This document shows positions 25,464 through 34,055 of a DNA stretch of 64,000 nt, piece by piece. Source of the DNA: Azospirillum sp. TSA2s (GTDB taxonomy: Bacteria > Pseudomonadota > Alphaproteobacteria > Azospirillales > Azospirillaceae). The notes beneath the pieces were generated by a model. That model searched no databases, was not told the origin of the DNA, and saw nothing but the letters and a program-made list of their open reading frames with translations. Within the stretch, counting starts at the first letter, position 1, and each line of letters begins with the position of its first letter. The stretch lies in NCBI RefSeq assembly GCF_004923315.1, contig NZ_CP039650.1, forward strand, positions 1,377,501 to 1,441,500, in the 5' to 3' direction. A program made the translations under genes and the position numbers.

Positions 25464-26258
25464 ATGCGCATCGCGACCTGGAACATCAATTCGGTCCGCA
25501 TGCGTCTGGACCTCCTCCTCCGCCTGATGGAGGAGGAGCGGCCGGACGTGATCTGCCTGCAGGAAACCAAGGTGGTGGACGCCGACTTCCCGCTCGGCCC
25601 GCTGGCGGAGCGCGGCTATGTCCACGCCCACATCCACGGGATGAAGAGCTACAACGGCGTCGCCATCCTGTCGCGCCTGCCCTTCGAGTCGCATGACGTC
25701 CAGCACTGGTGCGGCAAGCAGGACTGCCGCCACGCGCTGGCCCATCTGCCGGGCGGGATCGAGCTGCATTGCGTCTACATCCCCGCCGGCGGCGACATCC
25801 CCGACCCGGCGGTGAACGACAAGTTTGCCCACAAGCTCCAGTTCCTCGACGAGATGACCCACTGGTTGGGCACGGAGCGGACGTCCGACCGGCCGATGGT
25901 GCTGGTCGGCGACCTGAACATCGCGCCGCTGGAACAGGACGTCTGGAGCCACAAGGAACTGCTGTCCGTGGTCTCCCACACGCCGATCGAGGTTTCAAGG
26001 CTGGCGGCGATGCAGGCCTCGGCCGGCTGGGTCGACGCCATGCGCCGCTTCGTTCCGCCGGAGGAGAAGCTCTACACCTGGTGGAGCTACCGGGCGAAGG
26101 ACTGGGCCGCCTCCAACCGAGGCCGGCGCCTGGACCACATCTGGGTGACCCCGCCGCTGGAAGGGGCGCTGACGGGCATCAAGGTGCTGCGCGACGCCCG
26201 CGGCTGGGAGCCCAAGCCGTCGGACCATGTGCCGGTGATCGTCGATCTGGACGTTTGA
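25464..26258 (+). CDS. xth: Exodeoxyribonuclease III
   Basis: 264-residue AP endonuclease/3'-exonuclease of base-excision repair. It starts MRIATWNINSVRMRL. Catalytic and metal residues sit in CLQETK, VGDLNIAP, TWWSYR, RLDHIW and the C-terminal SDHVPVIVDL. Length matches the family. Read through from the FAH-family gene with a 10-base gap. Confidence 0.96.
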   Translation: MRIATWNINSVRMRLDLLLRLMEEERPDVICLQETKVVDADFPLGPLAERGYVHAHIHGMKSYNGVAILSRLPFESHDVQHWCGKQDCRHALAHLPGGIELHCVYIPAGGDIPDPAVNDKFAHKLQFLDEMTHWLGTERTSDRPMVLVGDLNIAPLEQDVWSHKELLSVVSHTPIEVSRLAAMQASAGWVDAMRRFVPPEEKLYTWWSYRAKDWAASNRGRRLDHIWVTPPLEGALTGIKVLRDARGWEPKPSDHVPVIVDLDV

Positions 26259-26297
26259 GATCTGACCGTCTGAAGGGGAGGGGGCCGCAGTGCCCCC

Positions 26298-26879
26298 TTA
26301 CTCCAACATATTGATGTTTAGCCGCACCAGCTCCGGTGCGCCGCCCTTGCCAATGCGGAACAGGTGGGCGCAGCCGTTGCGCAATTCCTCCGCCGGGTCG
26401 TCGCGCATGTCCCAGCCGGTGGCGAGCGAGTAGAGCGCGCGCAGGATGCCGTTGTGGGCGACGGCGCCGGTCGGATGCCCCTCCGCCGCGAGGTCGGCGA
26501 GCCAGGAGCGCAGACGGGCCTGAACCTCGCGCGGGCTTTCGCCGCCGGGCGCCTTGAAGTCCAGACCCAGCCGGTCGTGGCGGGCCGGCATGCGGCCGTC
26601 GGCGCGCAGGTCCTCGGTGCGCTGGCCTTCCCACTCACCCCAGTCCATTTCGACGATCCGCGGCTCCGGCGTGGGATCGAGGCCGAGCAGGGTGGCGGTC
26701 TCCCAGGCCCGGCGCTTCGGGCTGGCGACCCAGCGCAGTCCGGCCGACTCGGGCGGCAGGCGATAGCGGGCGACCCGTGCCCGGCCGGCGTCGGACAGCG
26801 GCTCGTCGATGCTGCCCTGGATGCGCCCTTCGGCGTTCCAGGCGGTCGGGCCGTGGCGGAGGATCAGCAGGGTGGTCAT
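26298..26879 (-). CDS. Histidine phosphatase (phosphoglycerate mutase) family protein
   Basis: 193 residues from the ATG at 26879. The phosphohistidine motif is LLILRHGPTAWNAEGRIQG at residues 4-22, with SPKRRAWETA, MDWGEWEGQ and the second catalytic histidine in GAVAHNGILRAL. Acts on a small phosphorylated metabolite; substrate unknown. The open frame upstream of 26879 is low-complexity and belongs to the shadow of the next gene. Confidence 0.9.
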   Translation of the reverse strand: MTTLLILRHGPTAWNAEGRIQGSIDEPLSDAGRARVARYRLPPESAGLRWVASPKRRAWETATLLGLDPTPEPRIVEMDWGEWEGQRTEDLRADGRMPARHDRLGLDFKAPGGESPREVQARLRSWLADLAAEGHPTGAVAHNGILRALYSLATGWDMRDDPAEELRNGCAHLFRIGKGGAPELVRLNINMLE

Positions 26880-26919
26880 GACGGTACCGGTGCGCGGGTG
26901 ACGGGACAGTGCCCTGAGT

Positions 26920-27759
26920 TTAGCGCTTCGCCGTCTTCTGCACCGGCATTTCCTTGACCTGGGCCAGCGCCACGCGGACACGCGACAGATCGGGCGCCGC
27001 CGCCCGGATGGCGGATTTGGCCGGAGCCTTGGCCGGCTTTGCCGGCGACTTGCCCGGCTTGACCGCCTTGGCCGCCACCTCGGCCACCTGCACGCGGCCC
27101 TTGCCGCCGCCATGCTTCATGGCGAGCGCCTGGGCCCTGGCGCGGGCGCGGGCCTGCGCCTCCAGGATCTGCGGCGCGCGCGGTTCGCCGGTCTTCGGCG
27201 TCCAGGTGCGGAAGGGGCCGGTGTCGACATGGACATGGCCGGTGTGGGCGTACATGGCGTAGCCGCCGCGCTGCATCGCCGCCGCTTCCTCCGCCAGCCG
27301 CGAGGGCGGGATGCCGGCGATGGAGAAGTCCGCCGCCTGACCGCGCATGTGATAGGAATTCTCGGCGACGTTCGGGTTCGTCCGGGCGAGGCTGGCGTTG
27401 GTCGCGCTCGACCGGTAGCCGGAGGTGAGGCGGATCGGCGACTCCGCCGACGCGCCGACGCGCTGGCGCAGCTCCACCAGCATATCGACCAGGGCCGGAT
27501 CGACCGGGATCACCTCGTCGCTGCGGCGGTCGCGGAACAGGACGGCGATCTCGCGCATCGCGGCCGGGTCATAACCGTCGCCGGGGCGCCAGTAGGTGAC
27601 GGACGCCGTCTCCCCGCTGGCGGGATGCTGCAGGACCACGCTGCGCGGTTCGCCGTCGAACTTGGCGCTTTCCAGCGGCGGCGCGGTGGCGCAGCCGCCA
27701 AGCTGCGTCGCGACGGTCAGCACGGCGAGAATACCCAAGGCACGACCGGTCATGCGCAT
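26920..27759 (-). CDS. DUF882/YcbK-like peptidase lipoprotein (M15 fold)
   Basis: 279 residues from the ATG at 27759, preceded by GGGGGGAAGAG. The lipobox is QLGGC after ILAVLTVAT. The catalytic domain holds LTSGYRSSATN, ENSYHMRGQAADFSI and GHVHVDTGPFR, i.e. the zinc ligands of M15-type peptidoglycan peptidases (H/D/H). The C-terminus is a basic alanine/lysine/proline-rich tail (GKSPAKPAKAPAKSA) that could bind the wall. Probably cleaves or modifies peptidoglycan cross-links; not proven. Confidence 0.88.
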   Translation of the reverse strand: MRMTGRALGILAVLTVATQLGGCATAPPLESAKFDGEPRSVVLQHPASGETASVTYWRPGDGYDPAAMREIAVLFRDRRSDEVIPVDPALVDMLVELRQRVGASAESPIRLTSGYRSSATNASLARTNPNVAENSYHMRGQAADFSIAGIPPSRLAEEAAAMQRGGYAMYAHTGHVHVDTGPFRTWTPKTGEPRAPQILEAQARARARAQALAMKHGGGKGRVQVAEVAAKAVKPGKSPAKPAKAPAKSAIRAAAPDLSRVRVALAQVKEMPVQKTAKR

Positions 27760-27957
27760 CGCTCTTCCCCCCAAGCTTTGCACGCATCAACGACCCCGCC
27801 CGCCCCAATCGTGGCGGGGTTGCACACCGATCTAATACCAAGATTGTCACAGGAGGCCAGTGTGACAAAGCAACCTGTGGCGTAATGAACACGCACAAGC
27901 GCTTTTGCTCAGTGGAACCGATTGTTCGGGATTCAACCGGTGCGGATCGCGCCGATC

Positions 27958-28845
27958 CTACAGGGACAGCTCCATCCCTTCATAGGCCACCAGGGATCCG
28001 GGGCGCATCGACGCCGCTTCGGCTGCGATTGCGTCCAGCGCGTCGTCGGTGCGGGCCGGGTCGTGGTGGAAGATCACCGCACGGCCGACTCCGGCCGCCT
28101 CGGCCAGCCGCAGGCATTCCTGCCAGGTCGAATGGCCCCAGCCGACGCGCGACGGGTATTCGGCGTCGGTGTAGGTGCTGTCATACACCATCACGTCGGC
28201 GCCGCGCAGCAACTCCAGGATCACCGGGTCGCGCCCTTCGGCCGGATGCTCGGTGTCGGTCAGGACGCACAGGCTGCGGCCGCCATGCTCCACCCGGTAG
28301 CCGGTGGCGCCGTCGGGATGGTTCAGGCGGCAGGTGCGCACCACCACTCCCGGCGCCAGCTCCAGCGTCTGGCCGGCCTGGAAATCGCGGAACTGGCAGT
28401 CGGCACGGAAGATCTCGACCGGCACGGGGAACAGCGGCGCCGTCATCATGTCGGCCAGCACGGTGCGGAAGGGTCGTTCCGGCGGCAGATGCCCGGACCA
28501 CAGCCGCAGCCGGCCGGCCGGGTCGAAGGCCGGCGCGAAGAAGGGCAGGCCGCTGATATGGTCGAGATGGCTGTGGGTCAGCAGCAGGTCGATGTCCACC
28601 GGCCCGCCGTCGCGCGCCAGCGACTCGCCCAGCGGCCGGATGCCGGTGCCGCAGTCGAAGACGATGTGGGTGCCGCCGCAGCGTACCTCGATGCAGGCGG
28701 TGTTGCCGCCATAGCGCACGGTGGCCGGGCCGGGCGACGCGATGCTGCCGCGCACGCCCCAGAAGCGCACGGTGAAGGGGGACCCGCCGCCGGACTCCTC
28801 AGGAGCGGGCGGTTGCGCGGAATTGGTGGTTGAACGAACGGTCAT
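27958..28845 (-). CDS. MBL-fold metallohydrolase
   Basis: 295 residues from the ATG at 28845. The beta-lactamase fold shows HIVFDCGTG, the metal motif LLTHSHLDHISGLPFF, CRLNHPDGATGYRVE, VLTDTEHPAEG, MVYDSTYTD and a final HHDPARTDD. Related proteins are phosphodiesterase-like hydrolases, sometimes with a cyclic-nucleotide or ribonuclease Z-like role. It diverges from the gene at 29142 across a region with a perfect hairpin. Confidence 0.9.
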   Translation of the reverse strand: MTVRSTTNSAQPPAPEESGGGSPFTVRFWGVRGSIASPGPATVRYGGNTACIEVRCGGTHIVFDCGTGIRPLGESLARDGGPVDIDLLLTHSHLDHISGLPFFAPAFDPAGRLRLWSGHLPPERPFRTVLADMMTAPLFPVPVEIFRADCQFRDFQAGQTLELAPGVVVRTCRLNHPDGATGYRVEHGGRSLCVLTDTEHPAEGRDPVILELLRGADVMVYDSTYTDAEYPSRVGWGHSTWQECLRLAEAAGVGRAVIFHHDPARTDDALDAIAAEAASMRPGSLVAYEGMELSL

Positions 28846-28883
28846 GACGGCGCCATCGTGGCGGCCCCGCTTGCCCAAGTCTA

Positions 28884-28919
28884 GAGCTTCCTGCGTTTGA
28901 TATGAAACGCAGGAAGCTC
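28884..28919. repeat. Perfect 15-bp inverted repeat
   Basis: GAGCTTCCTGCGTTT and its exact complement flank a 6-bp loop GATATG. It sits between divergent genes and lacks a T-run, so it is not a simple terminator. Confidence 0.85.
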
Positions 28920-29141
28920 CAGCCTTATGTCTGGCGATGGATTCACGCTTCAAATCGATACCGATTTTCGCGATCCGATCCGGCAAATCCGAACAGGCCG
29001 TGTCGCGAGTCGACACCCTACGAAGGGCATCTGTCCAAACCCATAAGATGTGGTAGGTTGGGGCTCGTCGCGCATTGCGCGGCATGACTCCCAAAGGGTC
29101 CCCGCGCGGGTGGGGACCGGCTCCGGCGGAACCCGACGCGG

Positions 29142-29918
29142 ATGGATCCTGACAAGCTCGCCAAAGTCCTCGCCATGGCCGAGTCGGAGCATCAGGGCGA
29201 GGCGCTGTCCGCCCTGCGCGCCGCCCGCATCATGCTGTCCCGCGCCGGGCTGTCCTTCCGTGATCTGGCGGAGCGCGCCCGCACGCCGGTGCCGCCTGCG
29301 GCCGAGCCGCCGCCCGCCGCCCAACCTGCCGAACCCGCCGGTGCGCCGGCCCCGCCGCCGCCGCCGGACGAACTCGTCCGCGGCCTGCGCCGGCAGGTGA
29401 AGGACCTGGAACTGGAACTCGCCACCCTGCGGCGGCAACTCGACAAGGCGGCGGGCGATGCCGACCGCCAGCGCGAGGAGGCCGACCGCTGGCGCACCCT
29501 GGCGCGCGAGACGGCGGAGAAGCTGTGGGACATGGGCAAGGCGCTGGAGCGCAAGCACTCCCGCCATGCCGACAGCGACAAGCGCCGCGCGGTGCTGGAC
29601 CTGCTGCAGGACCCCGGCAGCGCGCTGCTGTCCGACCGCGAGATCGCCCGGCGCGTCGGCGTGTCGCCGCACGACGTCGCCCACTGGCGCCGCCGGATGG
29701 CCATCGTCGGCCGCAAGCTGCGGCTGCTGCCGGTGGTGCCGCGCGGGCGCGGCCTGTGGGGCGGCCCCTCGGCCTGCGGACTCGGCGTGGCCCGGCTGGG
29801 CAAGCTTTCGGGTGGGCCGCAGATGGGCGAGCGTCGCCGCTGGCTGGGCTTTGCCGGCGAGGTCACCATCGCCGAACGGGGAAGCCGCCGCGAACTGGCC
29901 TCGGTCGGCCGGCGCTGA
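29142..29918 (+). CDS. DUF2786-like protein with coiled coil and helix-turn-helix
   Basis: 258 residues. The N-terminus DPDKLAKVLAMAESEHQGEA, SALRAARIMLSRAGLSFRDL resembles the DUF2786 motif. A proline/alanine linker (residues about 47-75) leads to a coiled coil (RRQVKDLELELATLRRQL) and a helix-turn-helix-like segment LLSDREIARRVGVSPHDVAHWRRRM. The C-terminus is basic and glycine-rich. A DNA-binding or regulatory role is inferred. No clear operon partner. Confidence 0.75.
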   Translation: MDPDKLAKVLAMAESEHQGEALSALRAARIMLSRAGLSFRDLAERARTPVPPAAEPPPAAQPAEPAGAPAPPPPPDELVRGLRRQVKDLELELATLRRQLDKAAGDADRQREEADRWRTLARETAEKLWDMGKALERKHSRHADSDKRRAVLDLLQDPGSALLSDREIARRVGVSPHDVAHWRRRMAIVGRKLRLLPVVPRGRGLWGGPSACGLGVARLGKLSGGPQMGERRRWLGFAGEVTIAERGSRRELASVGRR

Positions 29919-29966
29919 TCGGGGAGCCGGCCAGGAGCCGGCCAAGAGGCTGACCCGGACGGCGGC

Positions 29967-30671
29967 TCAGGGCACCAGGCGGTAGCCGCCGGGTTCCGTC
30001 ACCAGGATGCGGGCGTTGGACGGATCGGCCTCGATCTTCTGGCGCAGGCGGTAGACGTGGGTCTCCAGCGTGTGGGTGGTGACCGCCGCGTTGTAGCCCC
30101 AGACCTCGCCCAGCAGGGTTTCGCGCCCGACCACCAGATCGCCGGCCCGGTACAGGTATTTCAGGATCGCCGTTTCCTTCTCGGTCAGGCGGATCCTGCG
30201 GTTGGTGGCCTCGTCCAGCAGCAGCTTGGCGCCGGGGCGGAAGCTGTAGGGGCCGATGGCGAAGACCGCGTCCTCCGTCTGCTCGAACTGGCGCAGCTGG
30301 GCGCGCAGCCGGGCGATCAGCACCCCCAGGCGGAAGGGCTTGGTCACATAGTCGCTGGCACCGGATTCCAGCCCCAGGATGGTGTCGGCATCGCTGGCCG
30401 ATGCGGTCAGCATGATGATGGGACAGCGCACCCCTTCGCGCCGCAGCAGCTTGCAGACGTCGCGCCCGTCCATGTCCGGCAGTCCGACGTCGAGCAGGAT
30501 GGCGGAGAAGCCGGTTCCGGCCTCGCCAGCCTTGCGGACCGCGTTCAGCGCGCCGGCGCCGTCGCCGGCCTCCTCCGTCTCAAGCTCCTCCAGCAGGCGA
30601 AGCTGCTCCGCCAGCGACTGGCGCAGGGCGGTGTCGTCGTCGACCAGGAGGATGCGCTTTGCGATGGTCAT
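29967..30671 (-). CDS. OmpR-family response regulator, no adjacent kinase
   Basis: 234 residues from the ATG at 30671 (MTIAKRILLVDDD); an ATG at 30683 is possible. The receiver domain has acidic DDD, phospho-acceptor Asp in ILLDVGLPDMDG, Thr in MLTASAS and Lys in YVTKPF. The C-terminal winged helix has RLTEKETAILKYL and ETHVYRLRQKIE. It is a DNA-binding regulator; no histidine kinase gene is beside it, so its partner must be elsewhere. Confidence 0.93.
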   Translation of the reverse strand: MTIAKRILLVDDDTALRQSLAEQLRLLEELETEEAGDGAGALNAVRKAGEAGTGFSAILLDVGLPDMDGRDVCKLLRREGVRCPIIMLTASASDADTILGLESGASDYVTKPFRLGVLIARLRAQLRQFEQTEDAVFAIGPYSFRPGAKLLLDEATNRRIRLTEKETAILKYLYRAGDLVVGRETLLGEVWGYNAAVTTHTLETHVYRLRQKIEADPSNARILVTEPGGYRLVP

Positions 30672-30799
30672 GGTCCGCGGCACGAAGTCGGAAGTCGAAG
30701 ATTGACGCCGGCAGGGCCGGGGCGGCGCCTTAGTAGCATGGCGCCGGTGGATTGTCGTGATGGCTTGTGGCGAAGCGGATGGGCCTTCCAGATGGGCCT

Positions 30800-31318
30800 T
30801 TACAGAACCGCCAGCAGCGCCGCCGCCCCATCGGCGTCCGCGGCGGCGAGGACGATCCGCTCGGGCCGCACGCCCAGGTCCCGCAGGGTGGCGGCGACGG
30901 CCTCGTCCGGCACCGCGACATGGCGCATCAGCGACAGCGCCCCCTGTTCCAGATTGCGGCGCACGGCGGCCTCTTCGGCGGTCAGACCCGGCTCGGTCCA
31001 GTGCAGGCGTTCGATCAGCGCGGTGAAGCGCAGGCGCCGGCTGTCGGCCGGCAGGCTGGCGGCGAGGTTGGGCAGGGCGTTGCCGTCCAGCAGGACCGGC
31101 GCGCCGTCGGGCAGACGCGACAGCGCGACGTCGGCCGCCAGGATCGCCGACGGATCGACCTGCGGGTGCGGGCCGGGCAGGGCGTGGAGCATGATGCCGG
31201 CGCCGACGGAGCGCAGGGCATCGACCATGCGGCGGGCATAGGCATCGGCGGCAAGATCGGCCGGCATCACCAGATGCACGGACACGGTCGGATCAGGGGG
31301 CGTCGAAAGGGTGGTCAC
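30800..31318 (-). CDS. Truncated glycosyltransferase-like protein (N-terminal half)
   Basis: 172 residues from a GTG at 31318; no good Shine-Dalgarno is visible and an internal ATG (MPADL) is possible. The sequence VSVHLVMPADLAADAYARRM, VDALRSVGAGIMLHALPG, PDGAPVLLDGNALPN, RFTALIERLHWTEPGL and VPDEAVAATLRDLG resembles the acceptor half of GT4 enzymes. The nucleotide-sugar-binding half (with EX7E) is missing, as the frame stops at 30800. It may be a decayed or specialised remnant, so no activity is assigned. Confidence 0.6.
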   Translation of the reverse strand: MTTLSTPPDPTVSVHLVMPADLAADAYARRMVDALRSVGAGIMLHALPGPHPQVDPSAILAADVALSRLPDGAPVLLDGNALPNLAASLPADSRRLRFTALIERLHWTEPGLTAEEAAVRRNLEQGALSLMRHVAVPDEAVAATLRDLGVRPERIVLAAADADGAAALLAVL

Positions 31319-31600
31319 GGGGAACGGGCTCCCGGTTGAAGGGCTGCGGTCGCCATCCCGGCGCCCATGGTCAAGGGCGGCGGAGCGGCCCGTTGGAGGG
31401 GCCGACTCCGCCCGGCCGGCGGCCCGGGATGGTTCCCGCGCCGGGCAGGCTAGCCGGATCGTTGTGTCCCCGGCAACGGTGTGGCGCGCGGGAATTGCTG
31501 GACAGGGGCGCGCCACCTGCGCTTTGCTTCGCCCGCCGAACGCACCATGTCCCGTTTTACGCGCCGTATCCGGCGCACCCGCTACGCAAAGCCGCTGACG

Positions 31601-32851
31601 ATGCAAGCCGAACGCTCCTCCGCCACCACCACGGTCACCCTGTCCACGCCCGCGGCAGCCGCCGCGGCGGCGCCAATCGACGAGGCCGCCGTGCGCGCCG
31701 TCGACCGGGCGCTGGCCGCCCTGCGCCGGGGCGAGGTGGTGGCGATCGAGACCGCCGACGGCACGGTCGGCGCCGCGGTGTCGGTGGAATCGGTGGCGCT
31801 CGACGCCGTGGAGCGGCTGAAGGCGCTGACCGGCGGCACCCCGCGGCTGGTGGTCACCCGCCGCCGCGCCGTGGTGCTGGGGCTGGCCGCCGCCGCCGCG
31901 GCGCAGCCGGTGAGCGACATCGCCGACGATCAGGCGCCCGGCGCCGCGGCGGAGGCGTTCGGCGCCATGACGCTCGACCGGCCCGGCGGGCTGACCGCCG
32001 ACCAAGCCCACGCGCTGGCCGATCCCGAACAGCATCCGCAGGCCCAGGATGCGCTGCCCGCCGGTCTGGCCGCCGTCGAGGCTTGCCCCGGCAGCCGCGA
32101 GGCCGCGGCGGTGGATCTCGCCCGGCTGGCCCGCCTGCTGCCCGCCGCCATCACCGCCGACCTGCCGTCGTCGGCCCGGATCAGCGCTGCGGAGTGGGCG
32201 GCGGAGCATGACCTGCTGCTGGTGCGGGCGTCGGACGTCGCCGATTACCGCGTCCATGTGGTGCGGACCCTGCGCCGCGTCGCCGACGCGCGGGTGCCTC
32301 TGGTCGGGTCGGAAAACACGCGCATCTACGCCTTCCGCCCGGCCGACGGCGGGCCGGAGCATCTGGCCATCGTCATCGGCGACCCCGATCCGCAGCAGCC
32401 GGTGCTGGCCCGCCTGCATTCGGAATGCTTCACCGGCGATCTGCTGGGGTCGCTGCGCTGCGACTGCGGCGACCAGCTGCGCGGCGCCATCGCCGAGATC
32501 GCCCGGCAGGGCAGCGGCGTGCTGCTGTATCTGGCGCAGGAGGGGCGCGGCATCGGGCTGGTCAACAAGCTGCGCGCCTACCGCATCCAGGATCGCGGTT
32601 TCGACACGGTGGACGCCAACGAGATCCTCGGCTTCGAAGCGGACGAGCGCGTCTATCTGCCGGCGGCGGAGATGCTGCGGCAGCTTGGCTTCGAGTCCGT
32701 GCGGCTGATGACCAACAACCCGGAGAAACTGCGCCAGCTCGCCCGCTGCGGCATCGCGGTGGTGGAGCGGGTGGCCCACATCTTCCCGGCCAACGGCCAC
32801 AACGAGGCCTATCTCCGCACCAAGGCGGAACGCAGCGGCCATATGTTCTGA
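31601..32851 (+). CDS. ribA: GTP cyclohydrolase II with degenerate N-terminal domain
   Basis: 416 residues from the ATG at 31601; an ATG at 31547 is also possible. The C-terminal half is complete RibA: zinc cysteines C276, C287 and C289 in SECFTGDLLGSLRCDCGD, YLAQEGRGIGLVNKL, and LMTNNPEKLRQL. It opens GTP to 2,5-diamino-6-ribosylamino-4(3H)-pyrimidinone phosphate in riboflavin synthesis. The N-terminal 190 residues look like a RibB-type fold (ALRRGEVVAIETADG) but lack the acidic active-site motif, so the enzyme is likely monofunctional. The N-terminal tail is Ala-rich. Confidence 0.93.
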   Translation: MQAERSSATTTVTLSTPAAAAAAAPIDEAAVRAVDRALAALRRGEVVAIETADGTVGAAVSVESVALDAVERLKALTGGTPRLVVTRRRAVVLGLAAAAAAQPVSDIADDQAPGAAAEAFGAMTLDRPGGLTADQAHALADPEQHPQAQDALPAGLAAVEACPGSREAAAVDLARLARLLPAAITADLPSSARISAAEWAAEHDLLLVRASDVADYRVHVVRTLRRVADARVPLVGSENTRIYAFRPADGGPEHLAIVIGDPDPQQPVLARLHSECFTGDLLGSLRCDCGDQLRGAIAEIARQGSGVLLYLAQEGRGIGLVNKLRAYRIQDRGFDTVDANEILGFEADERVYLPAAEMLRQLGFESVRLMTNNPEKLRQLARCGIAVVERVAHIFPANGHNEAYLRTKAERSGHMF

Positions 32852-33074
32852 CCAAACGGCCGGGGCGAAAGGCCGGGGCCGGCGGGGCAGGAATCGCCAT
32901 GCCGGCCCGGCAGTTCTTGCCGGCCTTTCGCCGACCGGGCCGCGCTGGGAATCGGATTCCGGGTGCTGACCGTCCGGATCCTCCCGAATCGGTCGATTCC
33001 GCTTCGGATCGGGCGTCCTGGTTTGGCACGCCGCTTGCTGTACCTGTCGTGACCACCGAGCCGGGAGACCGCCC

Positions 33075-34055
33075 ATGGCCATCGACGCCACCACGATCGA
33101 CAGCAGCGCCGTCCAGCGTCCGGCGCCGCGCGAAAAGGCGTCGCCGGTCATCAGCGACGGCCACAACGGCGGCCCGGTGGAAATCCAGGGCGACATGTCC
33201 TTCTGGGACTTCCTGGACATCATCAACCCGCTGCAGCACATCCCGATCGTCAGCACCATCTATCGCGAGATCACCGGCGACACCATCCAGCCGTCCATGC
33301 GGATCATGGGCGACATGCTGTATGGCGGCGTGATCGGTGGCATGGCCTCCATCGCCAACGCGGTGGTCGAACAGGCGACGGGTCAGGATGTCGGCGAAAC
33401 GGTCATGGCCTCGCTCGGCTTTGGGGACGGTGACCATCCCGCCGCCTCCACCGCCGTCGCGAACGCCTCGGGGGGGCCGGCGGCGTCCGGCTCCCCCGCG
33501 GAGCCGCAACAGGCGCAGCAGACGCAGCAGGCTGCCGCCGGAGGACTTGCCGCCGCGCTGGCCGCCGCCAAGCCCGCCGATCTCGGGTCGGCGCAGCAGC
33601 CCGCGGCCGGGCAGCCGGTCCGGCTTGCGGCCGCCACCTCCACCGCCAAATCCGCGGATGCCTCGCCGGTCCTGACGGCGCAACTCGCGGCCGGAGCGGT
33701 TCCTCATCCCAGCAAGATGCCGGCGCGCGACACGCCGCTGGCCAGCTCCGCGCTGGCGAAGCACAGCGTGCCCCGCTATGCCGCGACGATCCCCGGAGCG
33801 GTGACGGCGAATGCACGCGCCGCCGGTGCGGCGGCGGCCAATGGCAATGGCGGCGGCCAGCCCCAGCCCGCCGCCGGGCAGCCGGGCGGCCAGCCAGCAG
33901 CGGGCCAGCCAACCGAGGCGGCCCCCGCCGCCGGCCCGACTCCGGTCGCGCCGGACATGTTGTCGGAGACGATGATGCGCAACCTCGCCAAGTATGAGCA
34001 GTCGCGCAAGGCGGCGCAGGGTGCCGCGGGCAGCACCACACGGGTGACGGGATGA
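33075..34055 (+). CDS. Conserved hypothetical protein with Ala/Gln/Pro-rich region
   Basis: 326 residues. A distinctive N-terminal domain (about 35-105) reads MSFWDFLDIINPLQHIPIVS, TIYREITGDTIQPSMRIMGD, MLYGGVIGGMASIANAVVEQ; the glycine-rich helix could sit in or near a membrane. Beyond it, roughly 200 residues are low-complexity (Ala, Gln, Pro, Gly). No signal peptide is seen. It overlaps the YkuD gene by 4 bases (ATGA), so the two are coupled. I recognise the N-terminal block as recurring in related alphaproteobacteria, but it has no assigned function. Confidence 0.75.
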   Translation: MAIDATTIDSSAVQRPAPREKASPVISDGHNGGPVEIQGDMSFWDFLDIINPLQHIPIVSTIYREITGDTIQPSMRIMGDMLYGGVIGGMASIANAVVEQATGQDVGETVMASLGFGDGDHPAASTAVANASGGPAASGSPAEPQQAQQTQQAAAGGLAAALAAAKPADLGSAQQPAAGQPVRLAAATSTAKSADASPVLTAQLAAGAVPHPSKMPARDTPLASSALAKHSVPRYAATIPGAVTANARAAGAAAANGNGGGQPQPAAGQPGGQPAAGQPTEAAPAAGPTPVAPDMLSETMMRNLAKYEQSRKAAQGAAGSTTRVTG

